64,000 nucleotides of DNA. It comes from Fermentibacter sp964564435 (GTDB lineage Bacteria > Fermentibacterota > Fermentibacteria > Fermentibacterales > Fermentibacteraceae). Shown one piece after another: positions 17,949-25,915 of the stretch (positions are counted from its first letter, which is position 1; every line of letters begins with the position of its first letter). Under the pieces are notes generated by a model. It searched no databases and was not told the origin of the DNA. It was given only the letters and a program-made list of their open reading frames with translations. The stretch covers positions 186,001 through 250,000 of the forward strand of contig CAZMAT010000001.1 in the NCBI GenBank assembly GCA_964564435.1, in the 5' to 3' direction. The position numbers and the translations under genes were made by a program.

Positions 17949-19315
17949 AGGGCCCCGGCCGCCTCGTCGAGCATGCGGGCGAGCGTCTCGCGCTCGTCCG
18001 GGAAGACCGTCCTGAGGTCGAGGAAGAGCCTGCCGTTCTCGAGCCTGCAGGCAACGGCCGGGCTCCGCCTGCGGAGGATGGCGGCCAGGGCTCCGCAGTC
18101 GGGCGAATCGATGACGATCCCGCGCGAGGGGATGGCCGAGTCGGGCAGGGCCCCGCTGCCTACGAAGCTGTCCATCGCGGATTCCGACGCGGTGCATCCC
18201 GATGGAAGATGCAGCCTGTCGAGGAGGGCCCTGGAGGCCTCTCCCAGCTTCTCCGGGTCGGCCGAGAGCATCGAGTAGACGGGATGTTGCAGGGCGATGT
18301 ATTCAGGGTCCTCGAGGAAGACCTTGAGAGTGGCCTCGAGGGCCGCGAGGGTGAGCTTGCACACCCGCAGGGCCCGCGCGAGGGGATGCTTCCTCACGAT
18401 CGACACCAGTTCCCTGCTGCCGGCGATGATACCCGCCTGCGGGCCCCCGATCAGCTTGTCGCCCGAGCTCGTCACGATGGCGGCGCCCGATCTGATGCTC
18501 ATGGGCACGGTGGGCTCCTGGGGAAGGCCGAAAAGCGAGAGATCGACGAGGGAGCCGGCCCCCAGGTCGTCCATCACAGGGATGCCCGATCCGGCACCCA
18601 GTGCGACGAGATCCTCCAGTGCCACCTCCGAGGAGAAGCCCCTGATGCGGTAGTTGGAGGGGTGGACCCTGAGGAGGAGGGCCGTGGCAGGGGTGATCGC
18701 GGCCTTGTAGTCGCGGAGATGAGTGCGGTTGGTGCAGCCGACCTCGCGCATCACCGCGCCGCTCTGCCTCATGACGTCGGGTATCCTGAAGGACCCGCCT
18801 ATCTCGACGAGCTGGCCCCTCGACACCACGACCTCGCGGCCCTGGGCGAGGGCGGCCAGTGAGAGGAGGGTCGCCCCCGCGTTGTTGTTCACGACGGTGG
18901 CGGCCTCGGCGCCGGTCAGTTCGCAGATCAGGCCTTCGACGTGGGCGTCGCGGTCGCCCCGCGCACCGGCCTCCCAGTCCCACTGCAGGCTGCAGAAGCC
19001 CTTCGCGGCCGACTGGAGGGCTTCCACGGCCGCAGGGGGCAGGGCGGCCCGCCCGAATGCTGTGTGGAGCACTATGCCTGTGGCGTTGATCACCGGGCCG
19101 AGGCTCGTTCGGGTGAGCGACCGGGCTTCCTCGACAGCGTCGGCGCGCACGTCCCTCGACGGCTCCGCGCCGTCCCTGATCGAGGCCCTGACGCGGTCGA
19201 GCGAAGCTCTCGCGGCCCGCCTGGCCAGCGCGTGGGGGATGCCGGGGACGCTCTGCGAGATGATTTCGATCAGGTCGTTGACCGCGGGGAGGCTCCTGAG
19301 ATCCCCGCCGGCCAT
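17939..19315 (-). CDS. selA: L-seryl-tRNA(Sec) selenium transferase SelA
   Basis: SelA is a PLP enzyme that converts Ser-tRNA(Sec) to Sec-tRNA(Sec) using selenophosphate. The 458-residue product has the family's INATGIVLHTAFGRA segment (77-91), NNNAGATLL (143-151) and the PLP lysine in SSGDKLIGGPQAG (Lys287). It starts three bases after rnfB and overlaps selB, so selA-selB appear to be the distal genes of the rnf transcript. The other Sec genes (selC, selD) are not visible in the window. Confidence 0.95.
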   Translation of the reverse strand: MAGGDLRSLPAVNDLIEIISQSVPGIPHALARRAARASLDRVRASIRDGAEPSRDVRADAVEEARSLTRTSLGPVINATGIVLHTAFGRAALPPAAVEALQSAAKGFCSLQWDWEAGARGDRDAHVEGLICELTGAEAATVVNNNAGATLLSLAALAQGREVVVSRGQLVEIGGSFRIPDVMRQSGAVMREVGCTNRTHLRDYKAAITPATALLLRVHPSNYRIRGFSSEVALEDLVALGAGSGIPVMDDLGAGSLVDLSLFGLPQEPTVPMSIRSGAAIVTSSGDKLIGGPQAGIIAGSRELVSIVRKHPLARALRVCKLTLAALEATLKVFLEDPEYIALQHPVYSMLSADPEKLGEASRALLDRLHLPSGCTASESAMDSFVGSGALPDSAIPSRGIVIDSPDCGALAAILRRRSPAVACRLENGRLFLDLRTVFPDERETLARMLDEAAGALWG

Positions 19316-19318
19316 CTC

Positions 19319-20374
19319 CTAGGCCCCTTCCCGGGTGTAGGACAGCGCTCCGAGCATGCGGATCGCCTTCTTGGGGCACTTCGGGGCGCAGAGGCCGCAT
19401 CCGACGCACTTGTCGCGGTCGACCGCGTGCTTCGACTTCAGCTCTCCCGAGATGGCGTTCACCGGGCAGACCTTGGCGCAGATCGTACAGCCGATGCACT
19501 CGTTGTCGATGAAGGCCCTGGGCCTGGCCGGGGCTCTGTCCACGACCGCCCCGGTCGGGCATACCGTGGCACACAGCCCGCAGTTGATGCACTTCTCCGG
19601 GTCGATCGAGGCCAGGTTGTCGGCCACAGTGATGGCGTTGACCGGGCACGCCTTCTCGCACCTGCCGCAGGCGATGCAGGCCACGGCGCACGCCTTCCGG
19701 GCGGTGGGCCCCCTGTCACGGTTGCTGCACGCCACGACCACCTGCCGGTTCTCCGGCCACAGCAGAATCAGCCGCTTGGGGCAGGTCCTGGTGCATTTGC
19801 CGCAGCCCGTGCACTTCGCGGTGTCCACGACGGGGACGCCGTTCTCGCCGATGCGGATCGCCCCGAACGGACAGGCCCTCACGCAGTCGCCCATGCCCAG
19901 GCATCCGAACCTGCATGACTTCTCCCCGCCCATCACCATGAAGGCGGAGGCACAGGACCGCGGACCGTCATAGCCGAACGCGGTTCCGGCCGAGTGTCCT
20001 CCGTTGCATCTCACCATGGCGATCTTCTTAACGGAGTCCTGGATCTCTACCCCGAGGGCGCCGGCCAGCGCCGAAACCGTGGCCGTGTTTGCGGCGACGC
20101 AGGCGTTCGGCTGGGCCTCGCCGCGGGCGAGGGCGGCGGCGAATCCGCTGCACCCGGGGAATCCGCAGCCTCCGCAGTTGGCGCCCGGCAGGAGGGGTTC
20201 GAGCTTTTCCACGAGAGGATCCTTCTTCACCGCGAGCTTCCTCGCGGCTATGGCCAGCCCGATCCCGAGAACGAGGCCGGTGGCTCCGAGCAGGACGGCC
20301 GGATAGGCCACGTCGCTGGCGGAAGGGGTCTGCGAGGTCAGAGAGAGAAGGGCCACGAGGGACTGGAGCGCCAT
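19319..20374 (-). CDS. rnfB: Rnf complex ferredoxin-type subunit RnfB
   Basis: RnfB is the iron-sulfur subunit thought to take electrons from ferredoxin in the Rnf ferredoxin:NAD+ oxidoreductase. The 351-residue product has an N-terminal membrane anchor (about 22-45), the four-cysteine domain starting NCGGCGFPGC (about 67-76), and six further cysteine clusters of the CxxCxxCxxxCP type. It is therefore a long, multi-cluster RnfB of the kind seen in anaerobes rather than the short proteobacterial form. It follows rnfA after one base and is followed by selA. Confidence 0.95.
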   Translation of the reverse strand: MALQSLVALLSLTSQTPSASDVAYPAVLLGATGLVLGIGLAIAARKLAVKKDPLVEKLEPLLPGANCGGCGFPGCSGFAAALARGEAQPNACVAANTATVSALAGALGVEIQDSVKKIAMVRCNGGHSAGTAFGYDGPRSCASAFMVMGGEKSCRFGCLGMGDCVRACPFGAIRIGENGVPVVDTAKCTGCGKCTRTCPKRLILLWPENRQVVVACSNRDRGPTARKACAVACIACGRCEKACPVNAITVADNLASIDPEKCINCGLCATVCPTGAVVDRAPARPRAFIDNECIGCTICAKVCPVNAISGELKSKHAVDRDKCVGCGLCAPKCPKKAIRMLGALSYTREGA

Positions 20375-20375
20375 G

Positions 20376-21017
20376 TCACACCCCCAGCCCAGCGAAGCCC
20401 AGGAAGGCTATCGACATCACGCCTGCGAGGATAAACGTGATCGGCTTGCCCTTCATGGCGTCTGGCGTGTTCGAGAACTCGAGCCTCCCCCGCAGCCCGG
20501 CCATGAGGATCAGGGCGAGGGCGAAACCCAGTGCGCCTGCGACCGCGTTCACGATGCCCAGCCCGAGGTTGTAGCCCGCGTCCTTGTTCAGGACAGCCAC
20601 GCCGAGCACCGCGCAGTTCGTGGTGATGAGCGGGAGGTAGATCCCGAGCGCCCTGTAGAGCGCCGGGCTGAACTTGAGCAGCACCATCTCAACGAACTGG
20701 ACCAGCGCGGCGATGATGAGGATGAAGACTATCGTGCTCAGGTACTCGAGGTGCAGGGGCACCAGCAGCAGCTGCCACAGGGCGTAGCAGCTCGCGGCCG
20801 TCATGGCCATGACGAAGACCACCGCGGCGCCCATGCCCAGGGCCGAGTCGAGCTGCCTGGAGACCCCCAGGAAGGGGCAGATGCCGAGGAAGCGAGACAG
20901 CACGTAGTTGTTTATCAGGATGCCGCCTATCACCAGGCCCATCACCTGGGCGAGGCCGCTTCCTCCGCCCTGCGAGGCGGCTCCCACCGCCGATGCGAGC
21001 AGCAGCGAGTGTGTCAT
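20376..21017 (-). CDS. rnfA: Rnf complex membrane subunit RnfA
   Basis: RnfA is one of two homologous six-span membrane subunits (with RnfE) of the Rnf complex. The 213-residue product is hydrophobic and has the paired half-membrane cysteine motifs NNYVLSRFLGICPFLGV and ITTNCAVLGVA, where the cysteines bind an iron-sulfur centre in studied complexes. It starts at ATG 21017, in an ATGA overlap with rnfE. Confidence 0.94.
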   Translation of the reverse strand: MTHSLLLASAVGAASQGGGSGLAQVMGLVIGGILINNYVLSRFLGICPFLGVSRQLDSALGMGAAVVFVMAMTAASCYALWQLLLVPLHLEYLSTIVFILIIAALVQFVEMVLLKFSPALYRALGIYLPLITTNCAVLGVAVLNKDAGYNLGLGIVNAVAGALGFALALILMAGLRGRLEFSNTPDAMKGKPITFILAGVMSIAFLGFAGLGV

Positions 21018-21622
21018 GCCGCACGCTCCTTCCTGCGGTCGATGACGGCGAAGGCCGCCAGGACGAAACCCATGAGCACGAAGGCCCCGGGCGGGAGGAT
21101 GGCTATCAGGATCGGCTGGTTCGCGTAGGCCTGGCCCAGGATGTTGAACCCGTACCAGGAGCCGCTGCCGAGTATCTCGCGGATCGTGGCCATCAGGGCC
21201 ATCGCGAGCGTGAAGCCTATCCCCATGCCTATGCCGTCGAGCAGGGAGCTGAGGACGGTGTTCTTGTTGGCGAACGCCTCGGCCCTGCCCAGAATGATGC
21301 AGTTGACAACTATGAGAGGGATGTAGATCCCGAGCGACTTGTGGAGGGCAGGAGCGTAGGCGGCCATCACCATGTCGACCAGGCTGACGAACGTGGCGAT
21401 GAAGACGATGTAGCACGGGATGCGGATCTTGTCGGGTATCACGTTGCGGAGAGCCGAGATGGCCACGTTGGACCAGATCAGGACGAACGTGGCGGCCGCC
21501 CCCATCCCGATAGCGTTCTCCATCGACGTGCTGAGCGCCAGGAAGGGGCACATGCCGAGTGTGATCCTGAAGATGGGGTTCTCGGTGTAGAACCCGTTGC
21601 TGAAGTCCTTCCAGAGGCTCAT
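21014..21622 (-). CDS. rnfE: Rnf complex membrane subunit RnfE
   Basis: RnfE is the membrane subunit homologous to RnfA. The 202-residue product begins with the typical soluble stretch ending in NPIFRITLGMCPFLA, then about six membrane spans, with a second cysteine motif in IPLIVVNCIILGRAEAF. The two cysteine motifs mirror those of RnfA. It overlaps rnfG at its start and rnfA at its end, four bases each. Confidence 0.94.
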   Translation of the reverse strand: MSLWKDFSNGFYTENPIFRITLGMCPFLALSTSMENAIGMGAAATFVLIWSNVAISALRNVIPDKIRIPCYIVFIATFVSLVDMVMAAYAPALHKSLGIYIPLIVVNCIILGRAEAFANKNTVLSSLLDGIGMGIGFTLAMALMATIREILGSGSWYGFNILGQAYANQPILIAILPPGAFVLMGFVLAAFAVIDRRKERAA

Positions 21623-22209
21623 TCCGCACCTCCGTCACCGAAGAGGCCGGCCTGCCCGAGGGCGGCGACCCCGTCGGCCACCGAGCCCGTGACGGCCCGG
21701 CCCGTGACGGTTGCGCCCGTCACGGCGCTGATGTCTCCGCCGTCCCTCTCGAGGGCCACCGTGGAGCCGTCCAGACCCGCGAGCTGCCCCAGCCAGTCGG
21801 GCGAGGCGTATCTCGTGCCGAGGCCCGGGGTCTCGGACTGGTAGATGATGGTGCTGCCGGTCACGGTGCCGGCGGTGTCCAGGGCGACCATCGTCTCGAC
21901 GACGCTGGAATAGCCCTTGCGGTAGGCGGTGAACACGTAGCCGACCCTCTGCCCGCCCGAGAGCACCTCGACGACGGCCAGTTCTCGGCCGGTCTCGGCG
22001 TATGGGTTCCCGAGGCCCGGCACGGCGAGGGAATCGAACGAGAGACTGTCCCCCAGAGAAGCCGAAATGGAGAGCATGGCGTCCGCCTTGGCCTGCTCCC
22101 TCTGGGCGGATATGCGCTCCTCGGTCTGGCCGTTCACGTAGCCGAGTGCGGCCGCGCAGAGCAGGCTCATCGCCATGAGGATGAAGCCCAGCTTGAGCAT
22201 CTCACGCAT
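21619..22209 (-). CDS. rnfG: Rnf complex FMN-binding subunit RnfG
   Basis: RnfG carries a covalent FMN on a threonine outside the membrane. The 196-residue product has one N-terminal membrane span (about 7-24) and an FMN-binding domain with the flavinylation motif SAVTGATVT near residue 163. A separate flavin transferase (ApbE) would be needed for the modification and none is in this window. It overlaps rnfD by eight bases. Confidence 0.94.
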   Translation of the reverse strand: MREMLKLGFILMAMSLLCAAALGYVNGQTEERISAQREQAKADAMLSISASLGDSLSFDSLAVPGLGNPYAETGRELAVVEVLSGGQRVGYVFTAYRKGYSSVVETMVALDTAGTVTGSTIIYQSETPGLGTRYASPDWLGQLAGLDGSTVALERDGGDISAVTGATVTGRAVTGSVADGVAALGQAGLFGDGGAE

Positions 22210-23278
22210 GTTTCCGCACCTCCCCGAGCATCCTGGGCCTCGTGAACCTGTCGATGAGCGGTGTGGCGAGGTTCATGAGGAGGATCGAGTACGAGCAGCC
22301 CTCGGGATAGCCGCCCCATCTCCGGATGATGATGGTGATGAGGCCGGCGCCGATGCCGAAGATGACCCTGCCACTGCGGGTCACGGGGCTTGTCACCATG
22401 TCGGTGGCCATGAAGAAGCCGCCCAGCACCGCGCCGCCGGTGAGGACGCTGAAGAGGGCGTCGCCCTCGAGGAATCCAGGGCCGCCGAGGATCCAGCCGA
22501 ACAGGGCGACCGCCCCGAGGTAGGCCAGGGGGATCCTCCATTCCAGCACCTTCCTCACGAACAGGTACAGGGCTCCGAGCAGCAGCAGGACGATGGAGGT
22601 CTCGCCGATGCAGCCGCCACGCCTGCCGGTCAGGAGGTTCATGTACGTTCCGGGCGTGGAGAGGTTCCCGCGAACCGCCTCTCCTGCATGGTCGTCCATG
22701 CCGAACGAGTCCTTCCACGCGCGCAGCGGCGTGGCGCCCGTCACAGCGTCGGCGTCGGGCAGGGACGACACCTGGGCGGCGGGTATCCCGCTGGTGCCGA
22801 AGCCCGCGGAGGGGTTCCTCCACTCGAACGGAGCGCTCCAGCCGGCGGTCATGAGCACTGGGAAGCTCGCCATCAGGAAGGCGCGGCCCAGGAGCGCCGG
22901 ATTGACCAGGTTGCTGCCCAGGCCCCCGAAGACCTGCTTGCCTACGACTATCGCGAAGACTGAACCCAGCACGGGGAGCCACCAGGGCACCCCGGGAGGC
23001 ACGTTGTAGGCCAGCAGGATGCCGGTGACGATCGCGCTCCCGTCGAGCGCGGCGGAGGTGCTCCTGCCCATGAGCCTCAGGCAGACGAACTCGGCCGCAA
23101 CCGCTGCGGCGACGGAGAGCAGGACGGGGAGCAGCGCCCCCCCGAACCCGAACAGCCAGACGGCCCCCGCGAGCGCAGGCAGCAGGGCGATCACCACGTC
23201 GTACATCACCCTGCGCGTGGACTGGGGCGAGCCGAAGTGCGGCGACATGGAGACCTGGAAGGTCCTCGCCTCGGCCAT
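22202..23278 (-). CDS. rnfD: Rnf complex membrane flavoprotein RnfD
   Basis: RnfD is a membrane subunit carrying a covalent FMN and a candidate for ion transport. The 358-residue product has about nine or ten membrane spans and the flavinylation motif DAVTGATPL in its middle external loop. I start it at ATG 23278, one base into the rnfC stop (TGATG). The longer open frame upstream is a shadow of rnfC. Confidence 0.94.
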   Translation of the reverse strand: MAEARTFQVSMSPHFGSPQSTRRVMYDVVIALLPALAGAVWLFGFGGALLPVLLSVAAAVAAEFVCLRLMGRSTSAALDGSAIVTGILLAYNVPPGVPWWLPVLGSVFAIVVGKQVFGGLGSNLVNPALLGRAFLMASFPVLMTAGWSAPFEWRNPSAGFGTSGIPAAQVSSLPDADAVTGATPLRAWKDSFGMDDHAGEAVRGNLSTPGTYMNLLTGRRGGCIGETSIVLLLLGALYLFVRKVLEWRIPLAYLGAVALFGWILGGPGFLEGDALFSVLTGGAVLGGFFMATDMVTSPVTRSGRVIFGIGAGLITIIIRRWGGYPEGCSYSILLMNLATPLIDRFTRPRMLGEVRKHA

Positions 23279-24591
23279 CACGCCTCCTTCGATCTCTTGG
23301 AGGCCCGGATCATGTCCTGGGCCCGCTTGATGTAGTGGACGAGGAAGCGGTCGCTGGGGCAGACGAAGCTGCAGGTGCCGCAGGCCATGCAGTTCAGCGC
23401 GCCTAGTTCGTCTGCCGCGGCCCACTTCTCGTGCTCGGAGTTCACGGCGATCAGGCATGGCACAAGCTTCATGGGACATGCATCCACGCACCTCGCACAC
23501 TTGATGCATGGCCCCTCGGTCAGGCGCCTGGCCTCCTTCGAGGTGAGCGCCACGATGCCGCTGGTTCCCTTCGTAACGGGGACGGCGTCGGTGAACTGGG
23601 CGAGCCCCATCATCGGACCGCCGGAGAGCAGCCTGGCGACGTCGTCGCCGTATCCCCCCGCCTCGGTTATGAGCGCCGAGAAAGGGGTGCCGACGGCGGC
23701 ATCGAAGTTGCCGGGCTCGCGCACTCCGCCGCCCGACACGGTGACGATCCGCCCGAGGGACGGCTCGCCGTCGCGAACCGCCTGGGCAACGGCTGCGGCG
23801 GTGCCCACGTTCTGCACTACCACTCCGATGTCCAGAGGGAGGCCGCCGACCGGGACCTCGCGCCCCGTGACGGCCTTGATGAGCTGCTTCTCCGCCCCCT
23901 GCGGATACTTCACCCGCAGTACCTCGACCCTGACGCCGGCCTTCCGGAAGGCCTCGATCGCGTCGGGCTTGTTGTCCTCGATGCCCACGGCCGGATCGTC
24001 GACGCAGAGGGCGCGGGCGAGGATCCTCATACCGGCGGCCACATCTTCGGTCCTTTCGATCATCAGCCTGTGGTCGGCGGTCAGATATGGCTCGCACTCG
24101 GCTCCGTTCAGGAGGAGAGTGTCGATCTTCTTCCCGGGAGGCGGTGAGAGCTTCACGTAGGTGGGGAAGCTGGCTCCGCCCATTCCGCAGACCCCGGCGA
24201 GCCTGATCCTCTCGATCAGCTCGGCGGGCGTGCGGGATTCGAAGTCGGGCCAGGGTTCGAATGCGGGACCGCCCTCCTCCGATTCGGTGCTTATGACGAC
24301 GACCGGGCCGGATCTGCGATGCGGCAGGGGCGCCTCCTCGAGCCCGGCCACGGTCCCGTTCACGGGGGAATGGGTGGGCAGGCTGATGAAGCCGTTCTGC
24401 GAGCCTATCTCCTGGCCTCTCGTCACCTTGTCGCCCTTCTTGACGACGGGCGTCGACGGAGCACCGAGATGCTGGCAGAGTGCTACCCTGACGGTCTCGG
24501 GCGCCGGGATGCGCCTCACCGCGCGTTTCTCGGCCAGTTCCTTGCACTCGTCCGGGTGCGCGCCTCCCGGGAAAGTCCTCAGTCTGGTCAT
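23278..24591 (-). CDS. rnfC: Rnf complex NADH/Fe-S subunit RnfC
   Basis: RnfC is the peripheral NAD-binding subunit with FMN and two 4Fe-4S clusters. The 437-residue product begins with the family's TFPGGAHP motif, has a GVCGMGGASFPTYVK flavin/NAD region (about 135-149) and two C-terminal cluster motifs, CIKCARCVDACP and CMACGTCSFVCP. The ATG at 24591 has a strong AGGAGG only three bases before it, a short spacing but the only start that fits the family. It is the first gene of the rnfCDGEAB-selAB run; no clear promoter is visible in the 125 bases up to nrdR. Confidence 0.95.
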   Translation of the reverse strand: MTRLRTFPGGAHPDECKELAEKRAVRRIPAPETVRVALCQHLGAPSTPVVKKGDKVTRGQEIGSQNGFISLPTHSPVNGTVAGLEEAPLPHRRSGPVVVISTESEEGGPAFEPWPDFESRTPAELIERIRLAGVCGMGGASFPTYVKLSPPPGKKIDTLLLNGAECEPYLTADHRLMIERTEDVAAGMRILARALCVDDPAVGIEDNKPDAIEAFRKAGVRVEVLRVKYPQGAEKQLIKAVTGREVPVGGLPLDIGVVVQNVGTAAAVAQAVRDGEPSLGRIVTVSGGGVREPGNFDAAVGTPFSALITEAGGYGDDVARLLSGGPMMGLAQFTDAVPVTKGTSGIVALTSKEARRLTEGPCIKCARCVDACPMKLVPCLIAVNSEHEKWAAADELGALNCMACGTCSFVCPSDRFLVHYIKRAQDMIRASKRSKEA

Positions 24592-24716
24592 GACCCTCCT
24601 GATCGATCGGTCCTTGGGGAGAAGTGCCCACCGGGATGTCCGGGCTGATTCCGGGGAGCGTAAAACGCAGAGGCATTCATAAGTAAAGTGCCCTGCCGGA
24701 GGTAGCCCGCAGGCTC

Positions 24717-25172
24717 CTAGCGCGACCGCAGGAGGCCGTCGAGCTCCTCGCGGAACTGGGCTACATCCCTGAACTTGCGGTATACGCTCGCGAACCGGAC
24801 GTAGGCGACCTCGTCGACGGACTTCAGCAGCTCCATGACGCACTCGCCGATGTGGTCGGAGGTGACCTCGTCGGGGAACTCCTCGGCGACGGTGGCCGTG
24901 AGCTTCTCGACTATGTCCTTGACCTGCTTGGCCGACACCGGCCGCTTCTCGCAGGCCCGCGCTATGCCCTTCTCGAGCTTGGCCGGATCGAACGGCTCGC
25001 GCCTGCCGTCCTTCTTCACCACCGAAGGATAGCTGGTCTCGATGAACTCATAGGTCGTGTAGCGGTATCCGCAGTCGAGGCATTCCCGGCGCCTGCGCGT
25101 AGCCCTGCCCTCCTTGACCATGCGCGAATCGACGACCCTGTCGTCCATGCTCCCGCATCTCGGACACCTCAT
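24717..25172 (-). CDS. nrdR: Transcriptional repressor NrdR
   Basis: NrdR is a zinc-finger/ATP-cone repressor of ribonucleotide reductase genes that senses ATP/dATP. The 151-residue product has the zinc ribbon CPRCGS and CLDCGYRYTTYE at the N terminus, followed by the ATP-cone (VVKKDGRREPFDPAKL onward), and is normal in length. A start 21 codons further upstream is possible, but it would place coding sequence over the promoter seen at 25207-25235. No reductase gene lies in the window. Confidence 0.94.
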   Translation of the reverse strand: MRCPRCGSMDDRVVDSRMVKEGRATRRRRECLDCGYRYTTYEFIETSYPSVVKKDGRREPFDPAKLEKGIARACEKRPVSAKQVKDIVEKLTATVAEEFPDEVTSDHIGECVMELLKSVDEVAYVRFASVYRKFRDVAQFREELDGLLRSR

Positions 25173-25206
25173 AGGCTCCCGCCTGCTCCGGGGTGATGGA
25201 AGCATT

Positions 25207-25235
25207 AGCGTATCCTGTGGAGGAATCCGCGTCAA
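25207..25235 (-). promoter_or_regulatory. Probable nrdR promoter
   Basis: On the minus strand TTGACG (25230-25235) and TACGCT (25207-25212) are separated by 17 bases. The -35 is good and the -10 weak (three of six). It diverges from the tRNA promoter that starts 12 bases further right, so the two could influence each other. Confidence 0.5.
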
Positions 25236-25247
25236 GAGCGTCGCTTC

Positions 25248-25276
25248 TTGACTTTGCGGGGTTTTCGCCCTAGAAT
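25248..25276 (+). promoter_or_regulatory. Promoter of tRNA-His/tRNA-Lys
   Basis: TTGACT (25248-25253), a 17-base spacer and TAGAAT (25271-25276) lie just before tRNA-His at 25288. Both boxes match five of six consensus bases. The layout fits a strong stable-RNA promoter with a start a few bases before the mature 5' end. Confidence 0.8.
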
Positions 25277-25287
25277 CGGTGCGCTCT

Positions 25288-25364
25288 GGTGGGAGTAGTT
25301 CAGTTGGCAGAGCCCTTGACTGTGGATCAAGTGGTCGCCGGTTCGAGTCCGGTCTCCCACCCCA
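25288..25364 (+). tRNA. tRNA-His (GTG)
   Basis: A complete cloverleaf: acceptor GTGGGAG pairs with CTCCCAC, the anticodon loop is CTGTGGA (anticodon GTG) on a CTTGA/TCAAG stem, and the T arm has GTTCGAGTC. It has the extra 5' G opposite discriminator C that identifies tRNA-His, and CCA is encoded at 25362-25364. Confidence 0.95.
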
Positions 25365-25371
25365 GGCTTTT

Positions 25372-25447
25372 GCGCCCCTAGCTCAGCTGGTAGAGCAACG
25401 GACTCTTAATCCGTAGGTTCCGGGTTCGATCCCCGGGGGGCGTACCA
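25372..25447 (+). tRNA. tRNA-Lys (CTT)
   Basis: A complete cloverleaf eight bases after tRNA-His: acceptor GCGCCCC/GGGGCGT (closing G.U pair), D arm GCTCAGCTGGTAGAGC, anticodon loop CTCTTAA (anticodon CTT) on ACGGA/TCCGT, T arm CCGGGTTCGATCCCCGG. CCA is encoded at 25445-25447. It probably shares the tRNA-His transcript. Confidence 0.95.
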
Positions 25448-25451
25448 CTTC

Positions 25452-25479
25452 GGCGCTCCGGCATTGCCGGAGCGCCTTT
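25452..25479 (+). terminator. Hairpin terminator after tRNA-Lys
   Basis: A perfect 11-bp stem (25452-25462 with 25466-25476) with an ATT loop is followed by TTT. It sits five bases after the CCA of tRNA-Lys. The T-run is short, so termination may be partial; the position and the perfect GC-rich stem support the call. Confidence 0.65.
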
Positions 25480-25482
25480 CCG

Positions 25483-25554
25483 TTCATTCCGGCCGTGCCG
25501 GAATGAACTCGAGGAATCGTCAGCGGTTTCGCGGAGCGGAACCGCGGGAGCGAT
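25483..25554 (+). repeat. Double-hairpin repeat, copy A
   Basis: First hairpin: perfect 11-bp stem 25483-25493/25497-25507 (TTCATTCCGGC type, loop CGT). Second: inner stem GCGGTTTCGC/GCGGAACCGC (25523-25532/25536-25545) inside an outer five-pair stem ATCGT/GCGAT (25516-25520/25550-25554). The outer stem sequence differs from other copies yet still pairs. It is followed by a GATCTTG tail that copies C and D also show in whole or part. No protein explains it. Confidence 0.7.
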
Positions 25555-25580
25555 CTTGCCCCGGGCGCGCCGGGGATCAG

Positions 25581-25606
25581 TATAATCGAGTGTCGGTGCG
25601 CCCGTA
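25581..25606 (+). pseudogene. Truncated tRNA 5' copy with -10 box (first)
   Basis: A perfect TATAAT (25581-25586) stands 17 bases before GCGCCCGTA (25598-25606), identical to the first nine bases of tRNA-Arg at 25916. The tRNA does not continue; hairpin copy B follows instead. The 45 bases 25562-25606 align without gaps to 25880-25924 (tRNA-Arg upstream region plus 5' end) with about eight differences, so this is a duplicated tRNA promoter and 5' end. Confidence 0.6.
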
Positions 25607-25608
25607 TC

Positions 25609-25695
25609 GCTCATTCCTGCGTCCGCAGGAATGAGCAGGCCCGGCAGCGGTTCACCATATCGCGCATCAACCGCATGGTGAACCGCGAGAGGGCC
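25609..25695 (+). repeat. Double-hairpin repeat, copy B
   Basis: First hairpin: perfect 12-bp stem 25609-25620/25625-25636 with loop GTCC. Second: outer stem GGCCC/GGGCC (25638-25642/25691-25695), an internal loop, and a perfect 12-bp inner stem (25647-25658/25675-25686). This is the clearest full copy and matches copy H on the other strand in loop, linker (GGCCCGGCAG) and layout, with different stem bases. Confidence 0.75.
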
Positions 25696-25759
25696 GGACC
25701 GTTCCACCTCGGATGTGCCCGATGACTCTCTCCCGCTTCCGGGCGTACCGGGATTCATG

Positions 25760-25794
25760 TATTATCTTCTTTTCACCGGTGCGCCCGTAGCTCA
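25760..25794 (+). pseudogene. Truncated tRNA 5' copy with -10 box (second)
   Basis: TATTAT (25760-25765) is followed 21 bases later by GCGCCCGTAGCTCA (25781-25794), identical to the first 14 bases of tRNA-Arg. It then runs into hairpin copy C in place of the D loop. Just before it, at about 25740-25748, CGGGCGTACC resembles a tRNA 3' acceptor end. No intact tRNA can be folded here. Confidence 0.55.
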
Positions 25795-25876
25795 TTCCTT
25801 GAGCACCGCGAGAGCGGTGCGCGCGAAAAGGAAGCGGCAGTGACTTTGCGGAGCAAAGTCGCGAGAGCGATCTTGA
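25791..25876 (+). repeat. Double-hairpin repeat, copy C (divergent)
   Basis: It contains a 7-bp hairpin GCACCGC/GCGGTGC with loop GAGA enclosed by TTCCTT/AAGGAA, then a perfect 8-bp hairpin GACTTTGC/GCAAAGTC with loop GGA, followed by CGCGAGAGCGATCTTG as in copy A. The second half and the following 50 bases are near-duplicates of copy A and its flank (25531-25606 against 25848-25924). Confidence 0.6.
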
Positions 25877-25915
25877 TTTCGGGCGCGCCGGGGGTCAGAA
25901 TAACCACGAATCGGT

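Noticed and set aside
16053..19315. A selC (tRNA-Sec) gene or selenoprotein gene near selAB
   Set aside because: I looked for a long-variable-arm tRNA with TCA anticodon and for family matches broken by in-frame TGA across the window and found none; reading by eye can miss one.
24592..24716. Terminator after nrdR and promoter of rnfC
   Set aside because: The GCCTGCGGG...CCGGCAGG palindrome has a bulge and no T-run, and the TTTACT/TTTACG pair is too far from consensus.
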